A stretch of DNA of 64,000 nt. Origin: Anatilimnocola aggregata. GTDB taxonomy: Bacteria; Planctomycetota; Planctomycetia; Pirellulales; Pirellulaceae. This document shows, one piece after another, positions 52,462 through 61,278 of the stretch (within the stretch, counting starts at the first letter, position 1; each line of letters opens with the position of its first letter). The DNA is taken from NCBI RefSeq assembly GCF_007747655.1, contig NZ_CP036274.1:7936001-8000000 (forward strand), in the 5' to 3' direction. The translations under genes were made by a program, and so were the position numbers. A model generated the notes under the pieces. It saw nothing but the letters and a program-made list of their open reading frames with translations, ran no database searches and was not told where the DNA came from.

Positions 52462-53280
52462 ATGTACGAAGCGCATTGGCAACTCAACGCTCGGCCGTTC
52501 GATCACACGGCCGACGCGCGCTTCTACTACCCGGGCGAAAGCCAGCAGGGGGCACTTCTCAAACTGCGCTACGCCGTCGAGATGCGACAGCCCGCGGCAC
52601 TCCTCGCAGGCCCAGCTGGTGTGGGCAAGACCACGCTCATTCAAACGCTGCTGCGGCAGTGTGGCGAAGGTCTCACCCCGCGACTCAACATCGTCTTTCC
52701 GCAACTTCCCGGCGATCAACTTCTCATCTACCTCGCTGGGCAGTTGAACGAAGTCAGTTCGCAGACTGCGGAAACACTCGAACAAAGCCTCCGCCGGATC
52801 GAAACAGTTCTCGGCGAAAATGCTCGCGCGGGCAAACACGCGCTGGTCATCATTGACGAAGCACATCTGCTCGCGGCCAATGGTGGACTGGAAACGGTGC
52901 GCCTCCTGCTCAACTTGCAGTACGCTGGGCGACCCGTGGCGACCTTGCTGCTCATCGGGCAAACGGGGCTACTCGTCGCCATCGAACGAACACCCAACCT
53001 GGAGGAGCGATTTGCCGTCAAGTGCTTGCTCCGCCGCCTGACGCAGACCGAAACCATGGCCTACGTGCAACATCGTCTGCTGGCTGCCGGCGTCGAACGC
53101 CAGATCTTCAGCGACGACGCGCTCGAAGCCATCCATCAGCACTCTCTGGGCGTCCCAAGGCGCGTGAACCGCCTCTGCGATCTCGCCCTCCTCGTCGGCT
53201 TTGCCGAAGAGGCCACCACCATCGACGCCGCTCAAATCGACGCGATCTCGGAAGAGCTCCTCACGTCGTCGGCTGAGTAA
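52462..53280 (+). CDS. XrtA/ExeA-type secretion ATPase (TIGR03015-like)
   Basis: A 272-residue AAA+ ATPase. It starts MYEAHWQLNARPFDHTADARFYYPGESQQGALLKLRYAVEM, the usual beginning of ExeA/GspA and PEP-CTERM/exosortase-associated ATPases. Walker A is GPAGVGKTTL at about 53-62, Walker B VIIDEAHLL; the arginine-rich sensor 2 lies in GVPRRVNRLCDLALL. The length fits TIGR03015. Such ATPases accompany exopolysaccharide and exosortase gene clusters, and the BY-kinase-like gene precedes it by 25 bases. No exosortase or polysaccharide gene is visible in the window. Confidence 0.88.
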   Translation: MYEAHWQLNARPFDHTADARFYYPGESQQGALLKLRYAVEMRQPAALLAGPAGVGKTTLIQTLLRQCGEGLTPRLNIVFPQLPGDQLLIYLAGQLNEVSSQTAETLEQSLRRIETVLGENARAGKHALVIIDEAHLLAANGGLETVRLLLNLQYAGRPVATLLLIGQTGLLVAIERTPNLEERFAVKCLLRRLTQTETMAYVQHRLLAAGVERQIFSDDALEAIHQHSLGVPRRVNRLCDLALLVGFAEEATTIDAAQIDAISEELLTSSAE

Positions 53281-53306
53281 CCCAAGCCCTCATTCCGCAC
53301 CTAAAC

Positions 53307-53333
53307 GTTCAACAATACCGGCAATAGTTGAAC
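53307..53333. repeat. Hairpin GTTCAAC/GTTGAAC
   Basis: GTTCAAC (53307-53313) and GTTGAAC (53327-53333) pair perfectly around AATACCGGCAATA, 26 bases after the stop of the ATPase gene. GTTCAAC occurs again near 53374 and TTGAAC near 53393. It may end transcription of the 49346-53280 unit, though it lacks a T-run. Confidence 0.5.
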
Positions 53334-53491
53334 ACGGACAGCTCGGAAACCCGAGAGTTGCGCTAGGTGCTGTTCAACTATCGACTTCTTATTTGAACAC
53401 CCCCCTGCCACTGTTTTGCACGCCAAGCTGTTAATTGATGACCGCTTAAATTTGCAAACTCGCAATGGGCTCTCCGCCCACTCAGAACCGT

Positions 53492-53885
53492 GAACAGGAA
53501 ATTTCCGTTAAGTGAAGTCGCGCGAGAAGTTTACATTATCTCGTAACACTTTGTCAGCCCAGCCTTTGCGGCACATGCACTCGCCATAAGTCCTTGCCAC
53601 GATTTGGAACCATCACTTTTCAATTTCCATTATCCGGATGCCGCGCGAACGAGCAGCGTGCGGTTCAGGTCTGAGGGGCGAACTGGAAATTTCCATTAAG
53701 CACAGTTGTTCGCAAAGTTTCCGCTATCTCGTAATGAGTCTAGTGGCAAGGATTTGCGACTGATGCCCTCGCCCTAAGTCCTTGCCCCGGTCTGGAAACC
53801 ATGCCATTCAATTTCCATTATCCGGATAGAACGGGGACGTGCGTCGCACTGTTTAAGCCTGAGGGGCGAACAGAAACTTTCCAAT
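53492..53885. repeat. 188-bp tandem repeat, two full copies and a partial third
   Basis: Copy 1 spans 53492-53679, copy 2 53680-53867, and a decayed start of copy 3 runs from 53868. Three anchors recur exactly 188 bases apart: GAACNGGAAATTTCC (53492, 53680, decayed at 53868), CAATTTCCATTATCCGGAT (53621, 53809) and CTGAGGGGCGAAC at the junctions of copies 2 and 3. Between anchors the copies diverge by substitutions with no net length change, a sign of old duplication with the length conserved. GGAAATTTCC in each copy is a perfect palindrome. Confidence 0.88.
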
Positions 53886-54102
53886 ATCCCAGCGGAACAT
53901 TCCATCACGCTCCACAGCAGTGACTCAGCAAGACGCCCACACATCACGACGAATCGCTGTAGATTTTATATGCGATTATCGCGCCAAAATTACCAAATTG
54001 AAAAAGATCACCTGTTGAATATTAGATGCTCTCGGCGTGACACGTCTGGTCACGGCCGCGAAAAAAAGTTGCAATTCACACTGGCATGACGAGTTTTCTA
54101 AG

Positions 54103-54196
54103 TAGCCCGACGCATGAGCGAGGGAGCTATTCTGTTATCTCGTTCCGCTGCGAGGAACGGTTGATCTTGATTTCCCCTCGCTGACGCGTCGGGCTA
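54103..54196. repeat. Large inverted repeat (CCCGACGCGT-AGCGAGGGG family), copy 2
   Basis: Arms TAGCCCGACGCATGAGCGAG-GGA (54103-54125) and TCCCCTCGCTGACGCGTCGG-GCTA (54173-54196) are near-perfect reverse complements. An inner hairpin CGTTCC-GCTGCGA-GGAACG (54140-54158) sits in the loop. The arms match those at 16059-16151. Confidence 0.82.
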
Positions 54197-54320
54197 TTTG
54201 CACAGGCATTGCCCCTGCAACAGGCTCCTCCATGCCAACGTGAGTGGTCGAACATTATTGTAACCATTCATGCGTGTAGCCAGCTTGGGAGGGAAGGGAG
54301 CGGAACTGATCTCTCTGGGC

Positions 54321-54386
54321 GCGAAAGCGCTATCGGTGACCGGTTGGAAGCACATTCTCGCCGTCTAACTTGTTGGGCGCTTTCGC
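54321..54386. terminator. Inverted repeat between convergent genes
   Basis: GCGAAAGCGC (54321-54330) and GCGCTTTCGC (54377-54386) are perfect reverse complements with a 46-base spacer. It lies 110 bases downstream of the last hybrid histidine kinase gene, on the minus strand, and could reduce read-through from either side. No T-run is seen, so the terminator call is tentative. Confidence 0.4.
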
Positions 54387-54495
54387 GGAACGCGAGACCG
54401 CCAGTCTTACGGACTTCCTTGGTGCGCCTCGTCGCGGGAAATTCAATTGACATGGCTACGACATCAGCCGCGACGTCGGCCGCACCCTACTTGTG

Positions 54496-56118
54496 TCAGC
54501 GTGACTGGTTGTTTTCAATTCGCAGCGCAGCCAGGTTCGTCGAGGTCGGCTTCACCCATTTGCGAATGACGGTGAGGAGCGTGCTGCGGTCGATGGGCTT
54601 GGTGGCAAAGTCGTCGCAGCCAGCAGCCAGGCATTGGCTCCGCACTCCGCTCATGGCGTTGGCAGTGAGGGCGATGATCGGCAGCCGCAGCCCCGCTTCG
54701 CGAATCCGCCGGGTCGCTTGAATGCCATCCATGCCCGGCATGATCATATCCATCAACACCAGGTCGAATGGTTCTTCGGTCGCGTCCGCGGCCAGGGCAT
54801 AATCGACGGCTTGCTGACCATCCTCGGCCAACGTCACTTGCGCGCCTGCCTTGCAGAGCAGGTACGAAATCAGCCGGCGATTGTCGGGGCCATCTTCCGC
54901 AAGTAGGACGCGGCAAGCGAGGCGGATGTTCGTCATCCGCAACGTTGTCCGCACATTGTTCTGGGCTTCGCTTTCTTCAATCGTATTTAGCCGCGATACG
55001 CCTTCGAGCGAGCCGGTTGCGACGCAGGCAAAGAATCGACTTCCCTGCCCCAATTCGCTTTCGAGCGAGATATCGCCTCCGAGCTTGCGCGCCAGTTCGC
55101 GACTGATCGCCAGGCCGAGACCCGTGCCGCCATACGTGCGGCTGACCCACGAGCCCCCCTGTTGATAGGCCTTGAACAGACCGTGTTGCTGTTCAATCGT
55201 CATGCCGATACCAGTATCGCTGACGCTGAACTGCAGTAGTGGTTCGTGAGCGGGGCGCTCGATCAAGCGCACTCCAATCCGCACTTCGCCGCTGGTGGTG
55301 AACTTCACCCCGTTGCTGACCAGGTTGAGCAGAATCTGCTTCAGACGCACCGGATCGCTGGTGATCGTGGCGGGAACGCCCGGCGTCCAGTCGAGCGAGA
55401 GTTTCAGCCCTTTGCCCCGAGCCCGCGGTTCGAGGACTTCCATCACATCGAGCACGATCTGCGCCGGGCTGCAGTTCAATTGATCGATTTCAAACCGGCA
55501 CGACTCGATCTTGGAAATGTCCAAAATGTCGTTGACGATTTCGAGCAGGTGCTCGCTGTTGCGCTTGATCGTTTCGGCGGCGGCCACCACTTCATCGGGC
55601 GCGAGCTTCGGTTCCAGCAGATTATCGGAGAAGCCGAGAATCGCGGTGAGCGGGCTCCGAATCTCGTGGCTCATGTGCGCGAGGAACTCGCTCTTGGCGC
55701 GACTGGCCGCCAGCGCCTCTTCTTTGGCGCGTTCGAGTTCCATCTCAATCTGCTTGCGCTCGTAGGCATACCGCACGCTGCGCGAGACGAGGCCATAGCT
55801 GACGGCCTCTTTGATCAAATAGTCTTGCGCGCCCGACTGAATCGCCGTGATCGCCATGTCTTCGTCGGCGATTCTGGTCAGCACCACCACCGGCAATTGG
55901 GGGAATTCGTTGCGCAGGCGGTCGAGCGTGCGCAGGCCCTGTTCGTCGGGCAGATTGAGTTCGACCAGCACCACATCGATTGGCTTCGAGCGGAGAAACT
56001 CGACCCCCAGTTCGAACGTGTCGACGTGCCGAATGTTCAGCCCACTCGCGCGCATGCTGGCAGCTTCGCACAGCAGGCTGGCGATCCAGGGATCGTTCTC
56101 GATCAGCAAAAGTTGCAT
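54496..56118 (-). CDS. Hybrid histidine kinase, REC-HisKA-HATPase-REC, with degenerate first receiver
   Basis: A 540-residue soluble kinase. The first receiver domain (1-125) has Glu53 where the phospho-acceptor Asp is expected (DVVLVELNLPDEQG) and Asn8 in the metal-binding acidic pair (LLIENDP), but keeps the Lys in YLIKEAV. Then follow a coiled coil, the HisKA domain with His151 (MSHEIRSPLTAILGF), the HATPase (LVSNGVKFT, DTGIGM, GGTGLGLAIS), and a normal C-terminal receiver with Asp457 (VLMDMIMP). ATG 56118 was chosen over 56205 because it begins the receiver fold. It lies 94 bases after the larger hybrid kinase gene. Confidence 0.92.
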   Translation of the reverse strand: MQLLLIENDPWIASLLCEAASMRASGLNIRHVDTFELGVEFLRSKPIDVVLVELNLPDEQGLRTLDRLRNEFPQLPVVVLTRIADEDMAITAIQSGAQDYLIKEAVSYGLVSRSVRYAYERKQIEMELERAKEEALAASRAKSEFLAHMSHEIRSPLTAILGFSDNLLEPKLAPDEVVAAAETIKRNSEHLLEIVNDILDISKIESCRFEIDQLNCSPAQIVLDVMEVLEPRARGKGLKLSLDWTPGVPATITSDPVRLKQILLNLVSNGVKFTTSGEVRIGVRLIERPAHEPLLQFSVSDTGIGMTIEQQHGLFKAYQQGGSWVSRTYGGTGLGLAISRELARKLGGDISLESELGQGSRFFACVATGSLEGVSRLNTIEESEAQNNVRTTLRMTNIRLACRVLLAEDGPDNRRLISYLLCKAGAQVTLAEDGQQAVDYALAADATEEPFDLVLMDMIMPGMDGIQATRRIREAGLRLPIIALTANAMSGVRSQCLAAGCDDFATKPIDRSTLLTVIRKWVKPTSTNLAALRIENNQSR

Positions 56119-56212
56119 GACATTCGAACCGACGAAGTGTTTCTGGTCCGATCTGCCGCCTGACAGATCGGTTCTCAAATCTACGTTAAAAACGACTGCT
56201 CTCACTCACAAT

Positions 56213-58633
56213 TCATCTCTGCACGGGCTCTCGAATCAGGGTCGCAATCTGCGCAAGGAGTTGCTCGCGCTGCAGCGGCTTGGTGGCATAGTCGTCGCAA
56301 CCCGCAGCCAGGCATCGTTGCCGATCGCCCGACATGGCATGGGCGGTTAGCGCGATAATCGCCCCCGCATAACCCAACTCGCGGAGGAACGTGGCCGCTG
56401 CATAGCCATCCATGATCGGCATCTGCATGTCCATCAGCACGACATCGAACGGCCGGCACTCGGCCAGTGCTGTCAGCGCTTCGTCGGTGGCACTTCGTCC
56501 ATTGTCGACAACGGTGACTTCCGCGCCGGCCTTTTTCAGGATGTACGAAATGAGCCGTTGATTATCCGGTCCATCTTCGGCAAGCAGAATGCGGCAGCCC
56601 TCTGGCAGGATCGCTTTGTTTGCATTCACTGCGGGCGCAGCGACCTTCGTAATCATCGCCTCTTTGCGCTGGTCGCCGTTAGCCACCGGCCGCGACTCGG
56701 TCCGCAGTTCTCTCACCCCTTCGATGACCAGGCGGAACGTAGTGCCCCCCCCGGGAGTCGATTCCAGAATGCTGACATCGCCGCCAAGCATTTCGGCCAG
56801 TCGCTTGCTGATCGTCAGACCCAAGCCAGTACCGCCAAACTTGCGCGTGGTCGAAGTATCGGCCTGTGTGAACGGGCGAAAGAGTTTTTGCTGTTGCTCG
56901 CTCGTCATGCCGGCACCGGTGTCGATGACGTCGAACGTGAGTCGCCCGAGTTCCGAGCGCTCAAAACGAGCAACGATGCGCACGCCACCGTGGTCAGTGA
57001 ATTTGATGGCATTCCCCACCAGGTTCACCAGAATCTGCCGCACGCGAGTCGGATCGGACTCGATCGTCTCAGGCAGCGAGCGATCGGCTTCGAAATGTAA
57101 CGAGAGACTCTTTTCCTGCGCTCGCAGCCGCATCAACGATTCCACATCGGCCAACAACTGGCGCGGCGAACAGGCGATCGATTCGACCCCTAGCTTGCCG
57201 ACTTCGATCTTCGACAGGTCGAGGATGTCGTTAATCAACGTGAGTAAGTGCTCGCCGTTCCGCAGGATCGTTTGCAGCGCCGTTACGCGATGCGGGGGGG
57301 CTTGCGCGATATCTCCCTCTTCGAGCAGCAGATCGGCATAACCTAGGATGGCCGTCATGGGGGTGCGGATTTCGTGGCTCATGTTGGCGAGAAACTCGCT
57401 CTTGGCCTTGTTCGCCCGCTCTGCGTCGTCCTTCAGTCGCGACATCTCTTCGGCTGACTGCGTCAACTCTCGCGCCTGGTCGTTCAAAGTTTCTTGCGCG
57501 GCCATCAGGTCGTACGTGCGGTCCATCAGTTCGTCGCGCGAGATCCGGAGCCGATCTTCGGTCATCTTGCGCTCGGTAATGTCGATCATCACGCCGCGCA
57601 GCAAGTGCCGTTCGTGTTCGGCGCGCGATACCGAGACCAGGTCTTCGATCCAGATGGTCGCGCCTTGGCCGGAAAACATGCGGTATTGAATGCGGTGGTC
57701 GCGCCCGCCGTGCGTTTCGGCCAGGCAATACTCGACGGCTGCATCGCGATCGTCGGGATGCAACGAACGCTTCCAGAAGCCGGGCTGGTACCAATCTTCC
57801 AGTGGATAACCCAGCTTCACGGCGCAGGGCGAGACGTAAATGAAGGCGTCGGTGCGGGAATCGTACTCCCACACAATCACGTCTGTTCCTTCGATCATCA
57901 GCCGCAACCGTTCTTCGCTGCGGGCGAGCGATTCCGTCTTTTCGGCCAATTCGCTGGTACGGGTTTCGACCTGACGCTCGATCTCGGCATGGACGGTGAT
58001 TAACTGCGCCTGGCGAGTAGCAATCTCCCACATTTCGCGCTGCGAACGAACGCAGTTCAGCACCAGAAATACATCCTCAAACATGATCCAGCCGATATGT
58101 TCGCCGGTGCGAATCAGGCCGGAATCGAGGATTCCATAGATCGACTGCGGCCAATACCAACCGCGGAGGAGGTGATCGGCAGCAGTCACGAGTGACGCCA
58201 CCATCAGGACTTTCCAGTCGCGATAAAACGAAAGGAGCGCGAGCGAGCCGAAAACGTGGAAATGCGTTTCGATTCGTCCGCCCGACAAGTGCACCAGCAG
58301 GGCGGACATCAACATTTGACCAATGGCAATCGAGTAGCGCGCGAACACGGTGCCGGGCAACAGAATCGCAAACAGCACCGGAATGCTGACGATCAGTCCA
58401 CCCAGCAGGATGGAGATGCCGATGTGCGGATGCAACGAACTGGAGAGCCCCGCCCAGGTGAGTGGCGAGACCCAAACCGCCAAGAGAAAACCAAAGACCC
58501 ACTGCGCGGCCAGTAGCCAGGCAAACAGGCGGTCGGTCTCGCGAAATACCTGCTGCTGATGTTCGCGCAGCAGGATCTTCGCCAGCTCCTCGTGGCTGCC
58601 AAACGGTATGGGATGGGAACCAGCGGCGTGCAT
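56213..58633 (-). CDS. Membrane hybrid histidine kinase with PAS and C-terminal receiver
   Basis: An 806-residue kinase. Residues about 35-200 hold several membrane helices (six or so). A coiled coil leads to a PAS/PAC domain (about 240-360: [38 protein letters not shown]...[10 protein letters not shown]). HisKA carries His420 ([15 protein letters not shown]), followed by HATPase ([31 protein letters not shown]) and a receiver with Asp735 (VVLMDMQMP). The start codon directly follows the stop (TAA) of the RedB-like gene, so both belong to one operon. No output regulator is adjacent; a separate phosphotransfer protein is presumably used. Confidence 0.93.
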   Translation of the reverse strand: MHAAGSHPIPFGSHEELAKILLREHQQQVFRETDRLFAWLLAAQWVFGFLLAVWVSPLTWAGLSSSLHPHIGISILLGGLIVSIPVLFAILLPGTVFARYSIAIGQMLMSALLVHLSGGRIETHFHVFGSLALLSFYRDWKVLMVASLVTAADHLLRGWYWPQSIYGILDSGLIRTGEHIGWIMFEDVFLVLNCVRSQREMWEIATRQAQLITVHAEIERQVETRTSELAEKTESLARSEERLRLMIEGTDVIVWEYDSRTDAFIYVSPCAVKLGYPLEDWYQPGFWKRSLHPDDRDAAVEYCLAETHGGRDHRIQYRMFSGQGATIWIEDLVSVSRAEHERHLLRGVMIDITERKMTEDRLRISRDELMDRTYDLMAAQETLNDQARELTQSAEEMSRLKDDAERANKAKSEFLANMSHEIRTPMTAILGYADLLLEEGDIAQAPPHRVTALQTILRNGEHLLTLINDILDLSKIEVGKLGVESIACSPRQLLADVESLMRLRAQEKSLSLHFEADRSLPETIESDPTRVRQILVNLVGNAIKFTDHGGVRIVARFERSELGRLTFDVIDTGAGMTSEQQQKLFRPFTQADTSTTRKFGGTGLGLTISKRLAEMLGGDVSILESTPGGGTTFRLVIEGVRELRTESRPVANGDQRKEAMITKVAAPAVNANKAILPEGCRILLAEDGPDNQRLISYILKKAGAEVTVVDNGRSATDEALTALAECRPFDVVLMDMQMPIMDGYAAATFLRELGYAGAIIALTAHAMSGDRQRCLAAGCDDYATKPLQREQLLAQIATLIREPVQR

Positions 58634-59290
58634 TTATTGGCTCTCCGCTGGGGCAGTGGGAGCACAACGCAAGCTGCAACCAAACACAGGGGCTGAGATC
58701 AGCGGGCCATGCTGGCCGCGATTACCGGCCAGGATGGCGGTGTGCCCGCTGCTCCAGCCGGCATGGCCGCGCAACGAGGTCACCCCGCCGGAATAGATCA
58801 GCTGGCCTGTCGCATCGTAAAGCAACGCATGTCCGGAGGTTCGCACCCCCAGTTGATTCGTCAAGTGCTGGCCGGCATCCCACTTCACTTGCACACCGAT
58901 CATGCGGTTGGCCTGGCGAACCAAATCGCTGTTGGTCCAGGCCTCGTCATCGATTGCTGGTGCAGAAAAGATCACTTGAATCGGAGCCAGGTCCGGAGCA
59001 CGCGCCACGATGACGGCCAGTTCAGCCAAGCTGGAACGGGTGCAAGAGCAACGCGGATGAGCAAACATCACCAAGGTGCAGCCGTGCGGATTCGGCGCGA
59101 GCCCCGTCGCGGAGAAATTCGCGGGAACGACCGCGGTCGAACCTGCAATCGCCTTAAAGTGCACCAGTGCGATAAACCCGACACCGATAATCAATAGCCA
59201 GGCGAGCATCACAGGCCAGCGAAACTTCGTCAGCGCATGGCGCAGCCGCGCTAGGAGCGCAGATCGAGTCGCTGAAGTTAATTCGCTCAT
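58634..59290 (-). CDS. RedB-like thioredoxin-fold membrane protein
   Basis: A 218-residue protein with one N-terminal membrane helix (about 27-47) and an extracytoplasmic thioredoxin-like domain. FAHPRCSCTRSSLAELAVIV carries a CxC motif in place of CxxC, and the later RTSGHALLYDATGQLIYSGGVTSLRGHAG block resembles RedB-type proteins of other bacteria. A role in redox sensing or thiol handling is inference. ATG 59290 is used; a TTG at 59296 is the alternative. The larger hybrid kinase gene begins right after its stop codon, which suggests that the protein feeds a signal to the kinases. Confidence 0.72.
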   Translation of the reverse strand: MSELTSATRSALLARLRHALTKFRWPVMLAWLLIIGVGFIALVHFKAIAGSTAVVPANFSATGLAPNPHGCTLVMFAHPRCSCTRSSLAELAVIVARAPDLAPIQVIFSAPAIDDEAWTNSDLVRQANRMIGVQVKWDAGQHLTNQLGVRTSGHALLYDATGQLIYSGGVTSLRGHAGWSSGHTAILAGNRGQHGPLISAPVFGCSLRCAPTAPAESQ

Positions 59291-59310
59291 TCGCAAGTCT
59301 CGCCCTGGAT

Positions 59311-59358
59311 GGCTCGTGACGAGCCACAGTCCGGCAAAAACCTGCTTCTGGCCGGACT
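59311..59358 (-). other. Two hairpins in the leader of the RedB-like/kinase operon
   Basis: GGCTCG-TGA-CGAGCC (59311-59325) is a tight perfect hairpin about 20 bases before the start codon. AGTCCGGC (59328-59335) pairs with GCCGGACT (59351-59358) just beyond. Both lie in the 212 bases between the lipoprotein gene and the RedB-like gene. They could be a weak terminator of the former or a translation-control leader of the latter. Confidence 0.5.
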
Positions 59359-59502
59359 CTTCCGCAAACTATCGGCAGGCGGCACAGATTGCCGCGAAGA
59401 TTAGCCGAAAATGGGCGACTCTGCCGATAACACGACGTTTAACCCGTCGGGCGAGCGCCGAAGTGTCGTGGCGTAACAATCGTGCGGAGTGTAGCGAACG
59501 TA

Positions 59503-59922
59503 CTAAATCTCAGGGCTGGGGGGCTTACGATTCGCCGCTGTAGCGGGAACGCTGATCGGCAGTTCGGAGTCCTGCGGGGGGAGATCGACGGAGTACTCAT
59601 ACTCGCAAATCAACTTGCTCTCTGCCCCTCCTTCGCCCATGACGCGCACAATTGTCGGCCCACTGCCAACACCACTTCCATTCGCGGTCGAGGTGTCGTA
59701 CTTCCCATCTGTAATCATCGCCACCCCCTGAGGGCCCGAGTTTCCTTTCGAGCTATCCGGAGTGAAGACGATCATCCCTTTGGGAATCGGCTGGCCATCG
59801 AACGTGATCGCGCCGGACAGTTTGTAGGTTGGCGGGCCACTCTTCATCTCGCAGCCAACCAGGTCCGCTCCCAAGAGGACTAGCACTGACCAGGCAACAC
59901 CATGACGAATTGAAATATTCAT
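59503..59922 (-). CDS. Small putative lipoprotein with transthyretin-like fold
   Basis: A 139-residue protein with a lipoprotein signal peptide (lipobox LVGC at about residue 24). The mature part PTYKLSGAITFDGQPIPKGMIVFTPD is the start of the carboxypeptidase-regulatory-like (transthyretin-type) domain common in planctomycete small lipoproteins, often next to DUF1559 genes, as here (the DUF1559 gene is upstream, 65 bases away). Function unknown. Confidence 0.82.
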   Translation of the reverse strand: MNISIRHGVAWSVLVLLGADLVGCEMKSGPPTYKLSGAITFDGQPIPKGMIVFTPDSSKGNSGPQGVAMITDGKYDTSTANGSGVGSGPTIVRVMGEGGAESKLICEYEYSVDLPPQDSELPISVPATAANRKPPSPEI

Positions 59923-59987
59923 CGATCAAATCCTCTTCGCCGCGGGACAACTGCTGCATAACAGGTAACAAGCATCGCTGTAGAATT

Positions 59988-60983
59988 CTAGAAGTTGTCG
60001 ATGACTTCACCACTGGCGCGACTGGCCAGCGGCAGCAAGACCTTGTTCAGATCCACCGTTTCGGACAAGAATCGGATGCTGCCGTCACCCATGCCTATGT
60101 TGCAACCGCCGGGATGATTGCTCCCCATGCTGATGTTGTTGAAGTTGCCACTTCCATACTTCACCTTCCGCATCGCATTCTGAATGTTCTTGGCGGTTAC
60201 ATTCTCGCTGTTCCAGCGATAGCCGCGGGGCCAGGCGCGGAACGCGTCTTCCATTCCCTTCCACGCCATTTCGAAGAGCATGATCGTGTTGCTCGTGCCG
60301 TCGGTCACTTCACCCATTTTGATGCCAGTGGCGACGGGCGTGGTGGTGGTCATGAACGGGACCGGCGACATCATGCCATCGGCGGCAATTCCACCTTGGT
60401 CCGCCCCGGTCGTGCTGACCGGATAAGGAGTCGACGTGCCGGGTAAATTGCCGACCGGGCCCATACAGCCGACATAGTGGGTCGTGTACGCTTTGCCGAA
60501 ACCGCTGATTTCATCGATGGTGCTGAATGATTTTTCCACGACAAAACTCGGGCAAAGCAACATCACCAGCTTGTTCTGCCCCATCAAACGATTGGCATTG
60601 GTGGCATCGCTATACGACGCCGCAGTGGGGAGCACCTTGTCCCCGATCGCTCGCTGCTCGACAAACGGCAGCACGAACGACGGCCAGCCAACGCTGCTGC
60701 TGGTGTACTTGGGAAACGTGCCGTAGGTATCGTGAAAATTGTGCAGCGCGAGGACATTCTGCTTCAGGTTATTGCTGCACTTCATCCGGCGAGCAGCTTC
60801 GCGTGCGGCCTGCACGGCAGGCAATAGCAGCGCGACAAGCACGCCAATGATCGCGATCACCACCAGCAACTCGACGAGCGTAAACCCCATTCGCTGACGA
60901 CTTGAACGAACCGGCCGACGTGCAGAACAAATTGGCACAGCATGACGATGCGCAGTAGCGCTCGAACTAGTAGTACTCATCAT
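59988..60983 (-). CDS. DUF1559 prepilin-like protein
   Basis: A 331-residue protein with a basic leader of about 30 residues, Gly-Phe cleavage, then [50 protein letters not shown]. The C-terminal domain includes TDGTSNTIMLFEMAWKG and the closing HPGGCNIGMGDGSIRFLSETV. It is the same family as the gene at 40128. It precedes the lipoprotein gene by 65 bases on the same strand, a common planctomycete pairing. The start is ATG 60983 or 60980. Confidence 0.93.
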   Translation of the reverse strand: MMSTTSSSATAHRHAVPICSARRPVRSSRQRMGFTLVELLVVIAIIGVLVALLLPAVQAAREAARRMKCSNNLKQNVLALHNFHDTYGTFPKYTSSSVGWPSFVLPFVEQRAIGDKVLPTAASYSDATNANRLMGQNKLVMLLCPSFVVEKSFSTIDEISGFGKAYTTHYVGCMGPVGNLPGTSTPYPVSTTGADQGGIAADGMMSPVPFMTTTTPVATGIKMGEVTDGTSNTIMLFEMAWKGMEDAFRAWPRGYRWNSENVTAKNIQNAMRKVKYGSGNFNNISMGSNHPGGCNIGMGDGSIRFLSETVDLNKVLLPLASRASGEVIDNF

Positions 60984-61234
60984 CCACTTCCGATGCCAGA
61001 GAGGAGCTTCGAATTGCAAAGGGGCAACGTGGCAGGTTGATGTGGAATCGTAAAAAGAACGCGAGTTAATTCAAGGAATTAACTTGACACTTGGAGTCAT
61101 TTGCGGCGATTCGCACAACGCGGTTGGCCGCAACGATTTGCGTAAAGTGTGCTCACCGGTCAGGTTTATCCCCTCCGGCGCGAGAACATCTGCCGGTCGA
61201 AAGAACTTGCTGAAAGGCTCTTTCGGGGAGCAGC

Positions 61235-61256
61235 GTGCGCGACATTTAGCGCGCAC
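61235..61256 (-). terminator. Hairpin after the DUF1501 gene
   Basis: GTGCGCG (61235-61241) pairs with CGCGCAC (61250-61256) around ACATTTAG. It lies 23 bases beyond the DUF1501 stop codon. A second small hairpin (GAAAG/CTTTC) follows in the direction of transcription. There is no T-run, so termination is uncertain. Confidence 0.4.
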
Positions 61257-61278
61257 TCGCACAGCTATGCACAATTCA

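Larger units (their letters stand above)
53281..54495. other. Gene-free region of 1.2 kb with tandem and inverted repeats
   Basis: Between convergent genes; no credible coding frame. From left to right it has a hairpin at 53307-53333 (GTTCAAC/GTTGAAC) with CTCGG-AAAC-CCGAG at 53342-53355, a 188-bp tandem repeat (53492-53885), an AT-rich stretch (about 53950-54100), an inverted repeat with an inner hairpin (54103-54196), and a second inverted repeat (54321-54386). It could encode structured RNA or be a remnant of a repeat-bearing mobile element. Confidence 0.7.

Noticed and set aside
53492-53885. CRISPR array
   Set aside because: The repeated unit is 188 bases long, has only two full copies and no short exact repeats separated by unique spacers. 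No cas gene is in the window.
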